Shown piece after piece: positions 33,765-41,143 of a stretch of DNA of 64,000 nucleotides. This stretch comes from RH-AL1 sp965277355 (lineage in GTDB: Bacteria; Pseudomonadota; Alphaproteobacteria; Rhizobiales; Beijerinckiaceae). Numbering within the stretch: the stretch's first letter is position 1; every line of letters begins with the position of its first letter. The stretch covers positions 558,001 through 622,000 of the forward strand of contig CBDICN010000001.1 of NCBI GenBank assembly GCA_965277355.1, in the 5' to 3' direction. The translations under genes and the position numbers were made by a program. The notes below the pieces were generated by a model that ran no database searches, was not told the origin of the DNA, and saw only the letters and a list, made by a program, of their open reading frames with translations.

Positions 33765-34190
33765 GTGGCGACGCAATCGCACGAGAGCTTGACGAGCTTC
33801 CGCAAGGTCTCGATCAGTTCGGAGCGCCGCTTCGGGGTCACGGTCGGCTTGATCCTGGCCTTTCTCGCGGTGTGGCCACTGATCCGCCACCACCAGCCGA
33901 TTCGGTTGTGGCTGCTCGCGGTCGCCGCCGTTCTGGTCGGGCTCGGGCTCGTCGCGCCGAAGCTGCTGGGACCACTCAACAAGCTGTGGTTTCGCCTGGG
34001 CATGCTGCTCGCGGCGCTGACCAACCCAATTGTCATGGGGGTCATGTATTTCGCCGCGGTGGTCCCGCTCGGCTGGTTCATCCGCAAGCGCGGCCACGAT
34101 CTGCTGCGCCTGCGGCGGGACGACAAGGCCGGCAGCTACTGGATCGAGCGCGACCATGCCGTGCCGGCTTCTCTCACCAAGCAATTCTGA
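33765..34190 (+). CDS. SxtJ-family membrane protein
   Basis: A 141-residue protein with a GTG start at 33765 (GGAG upstream). Two pairs of hydrophobic helices (about residues 22-65 and 75-106) surround the SxtJ signature PLNKLWFRLGMLLAALTNPIVMGVMYF, here quoted in part. SxtJ-like genes accompany NodU-family carbamoyltransferases, as in the saxitoxin cluster, where sxtI, sxtJ and sxtK lie together. Its exact function is unknown; an anchor or partner of the carbamoyltransferase at the membrane is inferred. It is the first gene of a three-gene module. Confidence 0.85.
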   Translation: MATQSHESLTSFRKVSISSERRFGVTVGLILAFLAVWPLIRHHQPIRLWLLAVAAVLVGLGLVAPKLLGPLNKLWFRLGMLLAALTNPIVMGVMYFAAVVPLGWFIRKRGHDLLRLRRDDKAGSYWIERDHAVPASLTKQF

Positions 34191-34201
34191 GGACGGGGCT
34201 C

Positions 34202-34351
34202 ATGTCTATCCTGATGGAACTGTTCGATTTCATGAACCAACGCAAGAAATTCTGGCTGCTGCCGCTCCTGGTCATTTTCGTCGTCGTCGGCGGGTTGCTG
34301 GTGCTGAGCCAAGGTTCGGTCGTCGCGCCCTTCATCTATTCGATGTTCTAG
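34202..34351 (+). CDS. DUF5989/SxtK-like small membrane protein
   Basis: A 49-residue protein too small for usual filters. The sequence MSILMELFDFMNQRKKFW precedes a single membrane segment (about residues 19-45, LLPLLVIFVVVGG). The E-L-x-x-F-x-x-x-R-K-K-x-W-L-L-P pattern is that of DUF5989, the small partner found between SxtJ and the carbamoyltransferase. An AGGACGGGG stretch lies just upstream. It begins 11 bases after the SxtJ-like gene and ends 15 bases before the carbamoyltransferase start, so all three are one unit. Confidence 0.88.
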   Translation: MSILMELFDFMNQRKKFWLLPLLVIFVVVGGLLVLSQGSVVAPFIYSMF

Positions 34352-34366
34352 GCGTCGATCGAGCAC

Positions 34367-36190
34367 GTGCGTGTCCTCGGTATTTCGGCGTTCTATCACG
34401 ATAGCGCCGCCGCGCTCGTCGACGGCGGCAGGATCGTCGCGGCGGCGCAGGAAGAGCGTTTCACCCGCAAGAAGCACGACCCCGACTTCCCGACGCAGGC
34501 CCTGCGCTACTGCCTGAAGGCAGCCGGCGACGGCCCGATCGACAGGGTCGTCTTCTACGAGAAGCCATTCCTTAAGTTCGAGCGTCTGATTGAGACGTAC
34601 CTGGCGTTCGCGCCGCGAGGCTTCGGCTCCTTTCGCAAGGCAATGCCGCTGTGGATCGGCGAGAAGCTGTTCCAGCGCGACATGCTGGTGAAGGAGCTCA
34701 AGGCGGTCGAGCCGGACCTCGCGCGGAAGGAGAAGCTCCTCTTCGCCGAGCACCATTTCTCGCATGCGGCCTCCGCCTTCTATCCCTCGCCCTACCAGGA
34801 GGCGGTGGTGCTGACGATGGACGGCGTCGGCGAGTGGGCGACGACGTCGCTCGCCGTCGGTCGCGGCAACGATCTCCGAATCGAGCGCGAGATCCACTTT
34901 CCGCACTCCCTCGGGCTGCTCTACTCCGCCTTCACCTATTACACCGGCTTCAAGGTGAACTCCGGCGAGTACAAGGTGATGGGCCTAGCGCCCTACGGCG
35001 AGCCGGTCTACGCGGCGACGATCCTCGATAAGCTGATCGACCTCAAGCCCGACGGCAGCTTCCGGCTCGATCTCGACTTTTTCGACTATTGCACCGGCTT
35101 CACGATGACTAACGTGAAGTTCGATGCGTTGTTCGGCGGGCCGCCGCGCAAGCCCGAGGAGATGCTCGAGCAAAAGCACATGGACCTCGCCGCCTCGATT
35201 CAGGCGGTGACCGAAGAGGTCGTGTTGCGGCTGACCCGCTCGCTCGCCAAGGGCACCGGGATCAAAAATCTCTGCCTCGCCGGGGGTGTCGCGCTGAACT
35301 GCGTGGCCAACGGCAAGATTCTGCGCGACGGGCAGTTCGAGAATATCTACATTCAGCCGGCGGCCGGCGACGCCGGCGGCGCGCTCGGGGCCGCGCTGAC
35401 CGGCTATTTCGACGCCAAGCCGCAACGCTTCGTGAACGGCCGCGACACGATGCAGGGCGCCTACCTGGGACCGTTCTACGCGCAACCCGACATCGAGAAG
35501 CGGCTCACCGACGCCAAGGCGGTCTACACGAGCCTCGACGACGATGGGCTGATCGAGAAGGTCGCACGCGCTCTCGCCGACGGCAAGGCGGTCGGCTGGC
35601 ACCAGGGCCGCATGGAATTCGGGCCGCGCGCGCTCGGCGCCCGCTCGATCCTCGGCGACCCGCGCTCGCCGACGATGCAGAAGATCCTGAACCTCAAAGT
35701 GAAATATCGCGAGAGCTTCCGACCGTTCGCGCCGGCGGTGCTGCGCGAGGACGTGGCCGATTGGTTCGAGATCGAGACCGACTCGCCCTACATGCTGATC
35801 GTCGCGAACGTGAAGCCCGAGCATTGCCGGACGATGACCGACGACGAGCAGAAGCTGTTTGGCATCGAGAAGCTCAACGTCGCGCGGTCGTCGATCCCGG
35901 CCGTCACCCACGTCGACTATTCGGCGCGCATCCAGACGGTTCATGCCGAGACGAACCCACGCTTTCACGCGCTGCTGACGCGCTTCAAGGCTCTCACCGG
36001 CTGCCCGCTTCTCGTCAACACCAGCTTCAACGTGCGCGGCGAGCCTATCGTGGCGACGCCGGAGGATGCGTTCCGCTGCTTCATGGGCTGCGACATCGAC
36101 GTGCTTGCGGTGGGCAACTGCCTGCTCGAGAAGACCGGCCAGGACCCGGCTTTGGCGAAGGACTACAAGGATGCCTTCGCCCTCGATTGA
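34367..36190 (+). CDS. NodU/CmcH/SxtI-family carbamoyltransferase
   Basis: A 607-residue enzyme with a GTG start (VRVLGISAFYHDSAAAL). It transfers carbamoyl from carbamoyl phosphate through a carbamoyl-adenylate to a hydroxyl acceptor. The N-terminal Kae1-like domain has HHFSHAASAFYPSP and MDGVGEW; the C-terminal YrdC-like domain has FGPRALGARSIL and LVNTSFNVRGEPI. The family includes nodulation-factor, antibiotic and saxitoxin carbamoyltransferases. Neighbouring SxtJ and DUF5989 genes suggest surface-glycan or small-molecule carbamoylation at the membrane. The acceptor is not evident from neighbours. Confidence 0.94.
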   Translation: MRVLGISAFYHDSAAALVDGGRIVAAAQEERFTRKKHDPDFPTQALRYCLKAAGDGPIDRVVFYEKPFLKFERLIETYLAFAPRGFGSFRKAMPLWIGEKLFQRDMLVKELKAVEPDLARKEKLLFAEHHFSHAASAFYPSPYQEAVVLTMDGVGEWATTSLAVGRGNDLRIEREIHFPHSLGLLYSAFTYYTGFKVNSGEYKVMGLAPYGEPVYAATILDKLIDLKPDGSFRLDLDFFDYCTGFTMTNVKFDALFGGPPRKPEEMLEQKHMDLAASIQAVTEEVVLRLTRSLAKGTGIKNLCLAGGVALNCVANGKILRDGQFENIYIQPAAGDAGGALGAALTGYFDAKPQRFVNGRDTMQGAYLGPFYAQPDIEKRLTDAKAVYTSLDDDGLIEKVARALADGKAVGWHQGRMEFGPRALGARSILGDPRSPTMQKILNLKVKYRESFRPFAPAVLREDVADWFEIETDSPYMLIVANVKPEHCRTMTDDEQKLFGIEKLNVARSSIPAVTHVDYSARIQTVHAETNPRFHALLTRFKALTGCPLLVNTSFNVRGEPIVATPEDAFRCFMGCDIDVLAVGNCLLEKTGQDPALAKDYKDAFALD

Positions 36191-36213
36191 GGTGCCTTCG
36201 CCCTCGATTGAGG
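36172..36213. repeat. 21-bp tandem duplication across the carbamoyltransferase stop
   Basis: Two identical 21-base units lie head to tail at 36172-36192 and 36193-36213. The first contains the gene's last codons and TGA stop, the second repeats them as a non-coding copy. This looks like a recent slippage duplication. Confidence 0.85.
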
Positions 36214-36323
36214 CCTTCATGGCCGCTTTGCCACAAGGCTCGGCAAAGCGAAAGCGCCGGAAATCATCCACAGAACGCCGCGCATTGCGGCTGTTGCCCG
36301 ACGATTTCGATGGCTATTCTCGC

Positions 36324-36977
36324 ATGTCCGCTTTGCAGGTGATTCGCTCTGAGCGGCAGAGCGAAGCGGCAGGGCGGACAGGCGTTTCGAGGACGTGTCC
36401 CTTGGCCACAAAGGATTTCTCAGCCCACCGCGGCGTGGAGGGAAGCGACGAGAGCAGCGAAGGCCTGCACCTCGTCGAGGTCGCTGGCCGCATCAAGTGG
36501 TTCGACGTTTCCAAAGGCTACGGTTTCATCGCGCAGGACGAGGGCGGTCCCGATGTGCTGTTGCACGTGACGACCCTGCGCCGCGACGGTTTCCAGGCGG
36601 CCAACGAGGGCGCCCGGGTGGTCTGCGAGGCATCCGTTCGCAGCAAAGGCCTGCAGGCCTTTCGCATCCTCTCCATCGACGACTCGACCGCGGTGCACCC
36701 GGCGACGCTTCCGACGCGCACCCACGTCAACGTCACCCCGAGCGGCGGCTTCGAGATCGTCGTCGTGAAATGGTTCAACCGCGTGCGCGGCTTCGGCTTC
36801 GTGACGCGGGGCGACGGCACCGAGGACATCTTCATCCACATGGAGACGCTGCGGCGCTACGGCATCGCCGAACTGAAGCCCGGCGATTCGCTCCTCGTGC
36901 GCTTCGGGGACGGTCCCAAAGGCCTGATGGCCGCCGAGGTTCGCCTGCTCGAGACGGCCTTGCCGTCGTCGCATTGA
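36324..36977 (+). CDS. Tandem cold-shock domain protein
   Basis: A protein with two cold-shock domains. The first (about residues 52-120) has GRIKWFDVSKGYGFI and DVLLHVTTL; the second (about 147-212) has VVKWFNRVRGFGFV and DIFIHMETL. The RNP1 and RNP2 aromatic residues are present in both, so it should bind single-stranded RNA or DNA as an RNA chaperone. ATG 36324 is the first convincing start, but the first about 45 residues look poorly conserved and a GTG near 36436 is a possible alternative. Double-CSD proteins are usual in Hyphomicrobiales. Confidence 0.85.
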   Translation: MSALQVIRSERQSEAAGRTGVSRTCPLATKDFSAHRGVEGSDESSEGLHLVEVAGRIKWFDVSKGYGFIAQDEGGPDVLLHVTTLRRDGFQAANEGARVVCEASVRSKGLQAFRILSIDDSTAVHPATLPTRTHVNVTPSGGFEIVVVKWFNRVRGFGFVTRGDGTEDIFIHMETLRRYGIAELKPGDSLLVRFGDGPKGLMAAEVRLLETALPSSH

Positions 36978-37020
36978 TGAGGCTGTTGCTGCCGCACTCA
37001 TGGGCTGGCAGGGTACTTCG

Positions 37021-37500
37021 ATGACGGCGCGGCGCTTCCACGGCTTCGATCGGCGGTTCGGCATGGTACTGGCGGTCTGCGCCTTGGGCAGCGTCGCCGC
37101 GCGGGGAGCCGATGCCGACAAGAGCATCGAGCTCGACACGTCGAGCGGGCCGCACGTCTTCTCCGTCGAGGTGATGCGCACCGAGGCGGAGCGCGAGCAA
37201 GGGTTGATGTTCCGCAAGTCGATGGCGCAGGACCACGGCATGCTGTTCGACTTCGGGAGCGACCAGCCGCTGATGTTCTGGATGAAGAACACCTACATTC
37301 CGCTCGACATGGTCTTCATCGGCAGCGGCGGCCGCGTGGTGGGCATCGCCCGCAACGCCAAGCCGATGGACGAGACCGTCATTCCGTCGAAGGCGCCGGC
37401 CGCCCGTGTCCTCGAACTGAACGCCGGCGCCGCCGACAAGATCGGGCTGAAAGTCGGCGACGTGGTGAAAAGCTCGGTCTTCCACAACGCCGCCCAGTAG
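37021..37500 (+). CDS. DUF192 family exported protein
   Basis: A 159-residue DUF192 protein with a signal peptide (about residues 1-30, ending ARG-AD). The core EAEREQGLMFRKSM, GMLFDFG, QPLMFWMKNTYIPLDMVFI and VLELNAGAADKIGLKVGD segments are fully conserved for the family. The function is unknown; a role in copper or envelope homeostasis has been suggested for some members. ATG 37021 is preferred to 37000 because the signal peptide then starts at the basic MTARRF. It probably follows the cold-shock gene on a shared transcript. Confidence 0.9.
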   Translation: MTARRFHGFDRRFGMVLAVCALGSVAARGADADKSIELDTSSGPHVFSVEVMRTEAEREQGLMFRKSMAQDHGMLFDFGSDQPLMFWMKNTYIPLDMVFIGSGGRVVGIARNAKPMDETVIPSKAPAARVLELNAGAADKIGLKVGDVVKSSVFHNAAQ

Positions 37501-37517
37501 GATCCGAGAAGAACCCG

Positions 37518-38339
37518 TCAGGCTTTAAGAAAGCCGAGCAAATCCTTGGTGAGTTGTTCGGCATGGGTGAACGGTATCGCATGCGGCGCGCCCTCGTAGA
37601 CCATCAGCCGCGAGCCCTTGATCATCTCCGCGGCGACTTTTCCGGAGATCTCGAAGGGCACCGTCTGATCGCCGTCGCCGTGAATGATGAGCGTCGGAAT
37701 CGTGAAGTGCGCCATGTCGCCACGGAAATCCGTCTCACCGAAGGCCTTCACGCAATCGATCGTCGCCTTGGGCGAGGCCAGCATGGCGAGATTGCCGCAC
37801 CAGGTCATCACCTCGCTCGAAGCCGGCTTCGAGAACACGCCGACGCCGAAGAAGCCCTTGCTGAAATCGGCGAGGAATTTGGGACGATCCTTGCGCAGCC
37901 CATCCATCATGCCGTCAAACAGGCTGGCATCGGCGCCGTTCGGGTGATCCTGTGTCTTCAGCATATATGGCGTTACCGCCGAGACTAGAACGACTTTGGC
38001 GACGCGGGCGCCGCCGTGGCGGGACATGTAGCGGGCGATCTCGCCGCCGCCCATCGAGAAGCCGACCAGCGTGACGTTGTCGAGATCCAGGCTGTCGAGC
38101 ACGGCTTTCAAGTCATCAGCCATCGCGTCGTAGGTGTAGCCGGTCCAGGGCTGGCCCGAGCGGCCGAACCCGCGGCGGTCGTAGGCGATCGTGCGGAAGC
38201 CGGCGGCGGTGACATCCGGCATCTGGTATTCCCACATGTCGGCATCGAGCGGCCAGCCATGAATGAACACGACGGGCTTGCCGCTGCCCCAATCCTTGTA
38301 GAACAACTCGGTGCCGTCTTGAGCCTTGATGAAGGCCAT
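37518..38339 (-). CDS. Alpha/beta hydrolase (arylesterase/non-heme haloperoxidase type)
   Basis: A 273-residue alpha/beta hydrolase. The oxyanion region is FIHGWPLDADMW and the nucleophile elbow is GFSMGGGE (Ser about 96). The acid is in HGDGDQTVPF and the catalytic His is in YEGAPHAIPFTH. These match the cofactor-free haloperoxidase/arylesterase subgroup (Pseudomonas EstF1 type), which has broad ester and perhydrolase activity. It is a stand-alone gene, and the natural substrate is unknown. Confidence 0.9.
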   Translation of the reverse strand: MAFIKAQDGTELFYKDWGSGKPVVFIHGWPLDADMWEYQMPDVTAAGFRTIAYDRRGFGRSGQPWTGYTYDAMADDLKAVLDSLDLDNVTLVGFSMGGGEIARYMSRHGGARVAKVVLVSAVTPYMLKTQDHPNGADASLFDGMMDGLRKDRPKFLADFSKGFFGVGVFSKPASSEVMTWCGNLAMLASPKATIDCVKAFGETDFRGDMAHFTIPTLIIHGDGDQTVPFEISGKVAAEMIKGSRLMVYEGAPHAIPFTHAEQLTKDLLGFLKA

Positions 38340-38438
38340 CGAAAATCCTTTCGGGAAGCGCTCCGGCGAACACCGAAGCCGATCGCCCGGCGAACGGGGC
38401 GTTGCCGCTTCTGTTCCAATCTCAAATGATCGAATCGA

Positions 38439-38936
38439 TCAGCGCGGCAGGCGGCCCGGCGCCAGGCCCGAGCGCTTGAGCCGCTGGATCGCGAGGTCGA
38501 GCGCGGACAGGAAGGCCGAGCGGTCGCGTGGCGCGAACGGTCTCGGGCCGCCCGTCACCTCGCCGGCCGAGCGCAGCGCGTCCATCAGGTCGCGGGTAGC
38601 GAGCGCGGCTCCGATCGACGCTTCGGTGAAAGCCTTGCCGTTGGGCGCGATTGCGCTGGCGCCGGCCTTCACGCAGCGCGCCGCGAGCGGGACGTCGGCG
38701 GTGACGACGATGGCGCCCGGCCGCGCCCGTTCGGCGATCCAGTCGTCGGCGACGTCAGGACCGGCATCGACGAGGATGCGCAGGACCCATGGCGCGCGCG
38801 GCACGGCGATCGCTGCGTTGGCGACGATCGCGACCTCGAGCGCGTGCCGCTCGGCGACGCGATAGATCTCGTCCTTGACTGGGCAGGCGTCGGCGTCGAC
38901 GAGGATCACGATGCCGGTCTCGACCGCTTCCGACAT
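38439..38936 (-). CDS. YaiI/YqxD family protein (DUF188)
   Basis: A 165-residue protein of the YaiI/UPF0178 family. The landmark VDADACPVKDEIYRVAERH near the N-terminus, VTADVPLAARCVKAGASA and RDLMDALRSAGEVTGGPRPF are typical. The acidic residues suggest a NYN/PIN-like nuclease fold, but no activity is established for the family. ATG 38936 is chosen because the family starts shortly before the DADACP motif. It is not clearly linked to neighbours. Confidence 0.9.
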   Translation of the reverse strand: MSEAVETGIVILVDADACPVKDEIYRVAERHALEVAIVANAAIAVPRAPWVLRILVDAGPDVADDWIAERARPGAIVVTADVPLAARCVKAGASAIAPNGKAFTEASIGAALATRDLMDALRSAGEVTGGPRPFAPRDRSAFLSALDLAIQRLKRSGLAPGRLPR

Positions 38937-39039
38937 CGTCAACTCGAGTCCACCCCGATCAAGTTTCGCGCCTGGGTTTATGCCGGCAAAGCGAAGGGCA
39001 ACCATTGCCACTTGCTGGGCCGGCAACAGGCGCTCTATT

Positions 39040-40026
39040 CTATCGCGTCGGGATAGGCCCCGGGGTCGTACTGCCCGTTACGCCCGGCCGGAAGCGGCGC
39101 ACGAAGAGGTTGGCGATCATCGCGCGCGCGACGTGCTCGGCCTGGCACTGCGTGCCGAGCTCGCTGAGGTGGTAATTGTCGCTCGCCATCAGGTGCACCT
39201 TGGCGCGGGTCTGGGCGATGAAGCGCATCGCGTCGTAGCGCTTGACGTAGAGGATGTTCTTGTTCTTGGCGATCTTCTCCAGCGCCTTGCGGATCGCGTA
39301 ATAGCTCTCGTCTTTCGCGAAGCGCGTCGTGTACTGCAGACCGACGAGAACGACGTCGATGTCGTTGTCCCGCAGCCAGTCGATCGTGGACGCGACGATG
39401 TCGGTGAACTCGTCCGGGTCGACGCGGGCGAGGGCGTCGTTGGTGCCGAGCTGCCACAGCACCAAGTCGGGCTTCACCATCGCGACCTCGGTGCGGATGC
39501 GGTCGGCCGAGGTCTGCGCGACCTCGCCGCCGGTGCCGCGATTGATGATATCGACATCGACGCCCTTCAGCGCGTCCTTGAGCATGCCTTCGAGGCGGAC
39601 GGGATAGCTCTGCACGCCCGAGTCCATGCCCAGCGACGCGCTCGCCGCCGAGCCGATGGCCAGGATCTGGACCGGCTTATGCTCAGCCAGCACTCTCGTG
39701 ACATGGGGCAGAGGCGCATTGGCGGCGATGTCGGCGGCCGGCGCCTCGCACGAGGGGCTGAGCGCCGGGGGCGTCATGGCTGCCTGGCCGGCCGGCGCGG
39801 CCGCGGGCGGTTGTCCGGTCTGCTGCTGGGGTTGCGGGACGTTGGCCGGCGGCCGCGGGCTCAAAGGCTGCGAGTTGTCAGCCACAGGCTCGGCCGACGC
39901 GCCGGCCAGCGAAGCGGCAGCGAGGGCCGCGCCGGAGACCGCCGCTAGGACAAAACCGCCGGCGAGGACAAGGCCGACGCCTTGGCCGAGACGGCTTTCG
40001 AGCGGGTACGCCATTCCAACATCCAT
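39040..40026 (-). CDS. SGNH/GDSL hydrolase with N-terminal anchor
   Basis: A 328-residue protein (ATG 40026; ATG 40014 is an alternative). A hydrophobic segment at about residues 18-42 anchors or exports it, then a Pro/Gln-rich linker of about 60 residues follows. The SGNH domain has ILAIGSAASASLG (nucleophile block), NRGTGGE, LGTNDALAR and SDNYHLSELG (Asp and His of block V). Such proteins are extracytoplasmic esterases or deacetylases of glycans. Its start overlaps the OpgC-like acyltransferase by about 80 bases, so the two form an operon and likely add and remove acyl groups on one surface polymer. Confidence 0.87.
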   Translation of the reverse strand: MDVGMAYPLESRLGQGVGLVLAGGFVLAAVSGAALAAASLAGASAEPVADNSQPLSPRPPANVPQPQQQTGQPPAAAPAGQAAMTPPALSPSCEAPAADIAANAPLPHVTRVLAEHKPVQILAIGSAASASLGMDSGVQSYPVRLEGMLKDALKGVDVDIINRGTGGEVAQTSADRIRTEVAMVKPDLVLWQLGTNDALARVDPDEFTDIVASTIDWLRDNDIDVVLVGLQYTTRFAKDESYYAIRKALEKIAKNKNILYVKRYDAMRFIAQTRAKVHLMASDNYHLSELGTQCQAEHVARAMIANLFVRRFRPGVTGSTTPGPIPTR

Positions 40027-41075
40027 GCGGTGAGCGCCATGATGGCGACCCCAACGATAAACAAAACCACGTCCGTCACAACTGAACCTCCGTAGATGAA
40101 TCGGACGATTTGGCCGCACAGGCTCAAAAGGGAGCCGGCGCAGAAAACCTGCAGTCCGTTGCGCCCGAGCAGGGAAAGGAAGGCGCCGAACCGCGGCATC
40201 CGGCGCAGCAGGTAAGGGAAGGCGCCGGCCATCAAGGCGCACGAAGCGAGGATGTGGATCAGCCGGTCGGGTGAAAGGAATGTCTTGTCGAAGACAATGA
40301 GGTAGGCCGGTGCTTTCGGAAGCTGGATCAGATCGGGAAAATAGCGGGTCAGGGATATCGCGATGCCGACGAGTATGATCGGGACGGCGGCAAAACGCAG
40401 AGCCTTGCTGTGACGTCGCGCGAACAGACCAAGGTCGGTGTGTCGCCCGGCGAGAAGGAAGCCCAGCACATAGATGAGCTGCCAGGCGCTCGGCGAGAAG
40501 AACCAGGTCCCCTCCACCGGCCAGGACGGAATGTTCCAGCCGAGCGCCAGTGTCACGACGTAGAGGCCGACGGACAGGGGCAGCAGCAGAGCAGGGAAGG
40601 TCCGGTAGATGATCGCGATCAGCGGCGCGGCGACCATCAACACGACGTAGAGCGGCAGGATGTTGAAGTAGCCGAGCTGATAGGTCAGCAGGACGAGACC
40701 GATGTGGGCCTCGACCGGCTGATGGAACACCGCGCCGACGTTGTGCCAATCGAGCAGGAACGGCGCGTCGAGCCACACCGAGGCAGCGGCGAGGATGAAG
40801 ATCGCCATCTCGGTGATGAAGGTCTGCGCGACGTAGATCGTGAAGGCGCGGCCCCACAGCTTGTAGACGACGCCGGCCGTGGTCAGCGGGCTCTTGATCG
40901 AGTCGATCGAGAGCCGCATCGCGTAGCCGGCCAGCAGCACGAAGAGTTCGGCGGAGTCGGAGAGCGACAAATTGCGGTAGCTGAAACGCTCCAGGAAGTT
41001 GCCTGGAATATGATTGACGAAGATCGTGACGAGCGCGAAGCCGCGCCAAAAGTCGATCTCGTTCGGCTGGCGCAT
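39945..41075 (-). CDS. OpgC-family membrane acyltransferase
   Basis: A 376-residue integral membrane protein with about ten hydrophobic segments. It opens MRQPNEIDFWRGFALVTIF, the pattern of the OpgC domain, which succinylates periplasmic glucans. Conserved-looking features are the R-G-F-A-L-x-x-I-F-V-N-H-I-P-G block (His about 23) and SDSAELFVLLAGY. ATG 41075 is preferred; a TTG at 41147 would add residues foreign to the family. It overlaps the SGNH hydrolase at its 3' end. The acyl donor and glucan acceptor are inferred. Confidence 0.9.
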   Translation of the reverse strand: MRQPNEIDFWRGFALVTIFVNHIPGNFLERFSYRNLSLSDSAELFVLLAGYAMRLSIDSIKSPLTTAGVVYKLWGRAFTIYVAQTFITEMAIFILAAASVWLDAPFLLDWHNVGAVFHQPVEAHIGLVLLTYQLGYFNILPLYVVLMVAAPLIAIIYRTFPALLLPLSVGLYVVTLALGWNIPSWPVEGTWFFSPSAWQLIYVLGFLLAGRHTDLGLFARRHSKALRFAAVPIILVGIAISLTRYFPDLIQLPKAPAYLIVFDKTFLSPDRLIHILASCALMAGAFPYLLRRMPRFGAFLSLLGRNGLQVFCAGSLLSLCGQIVRFIYGGSVVTDVVLFIVGVAIMALTAWMLEWRTRSKAVSAKASALSSPAVLS

Positions 41076-41143
41076 CGGCAGTCCATCGTTGAGGGCCGGT
41101 GCGAAACACCACCCAATTGAGGCCGTTTCGCGAGTCCGGCCGT

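Noticed and set aside
40027..41112. Long minus-strand open frame that would extend the SGNH hydrolase to 690 residues
   Set aside because: The extra 362 codons lie out of frame within the OpgC-like membrane protein, are Arg-rich and show no domain; the acyltransferase frame has clear membrane segments.
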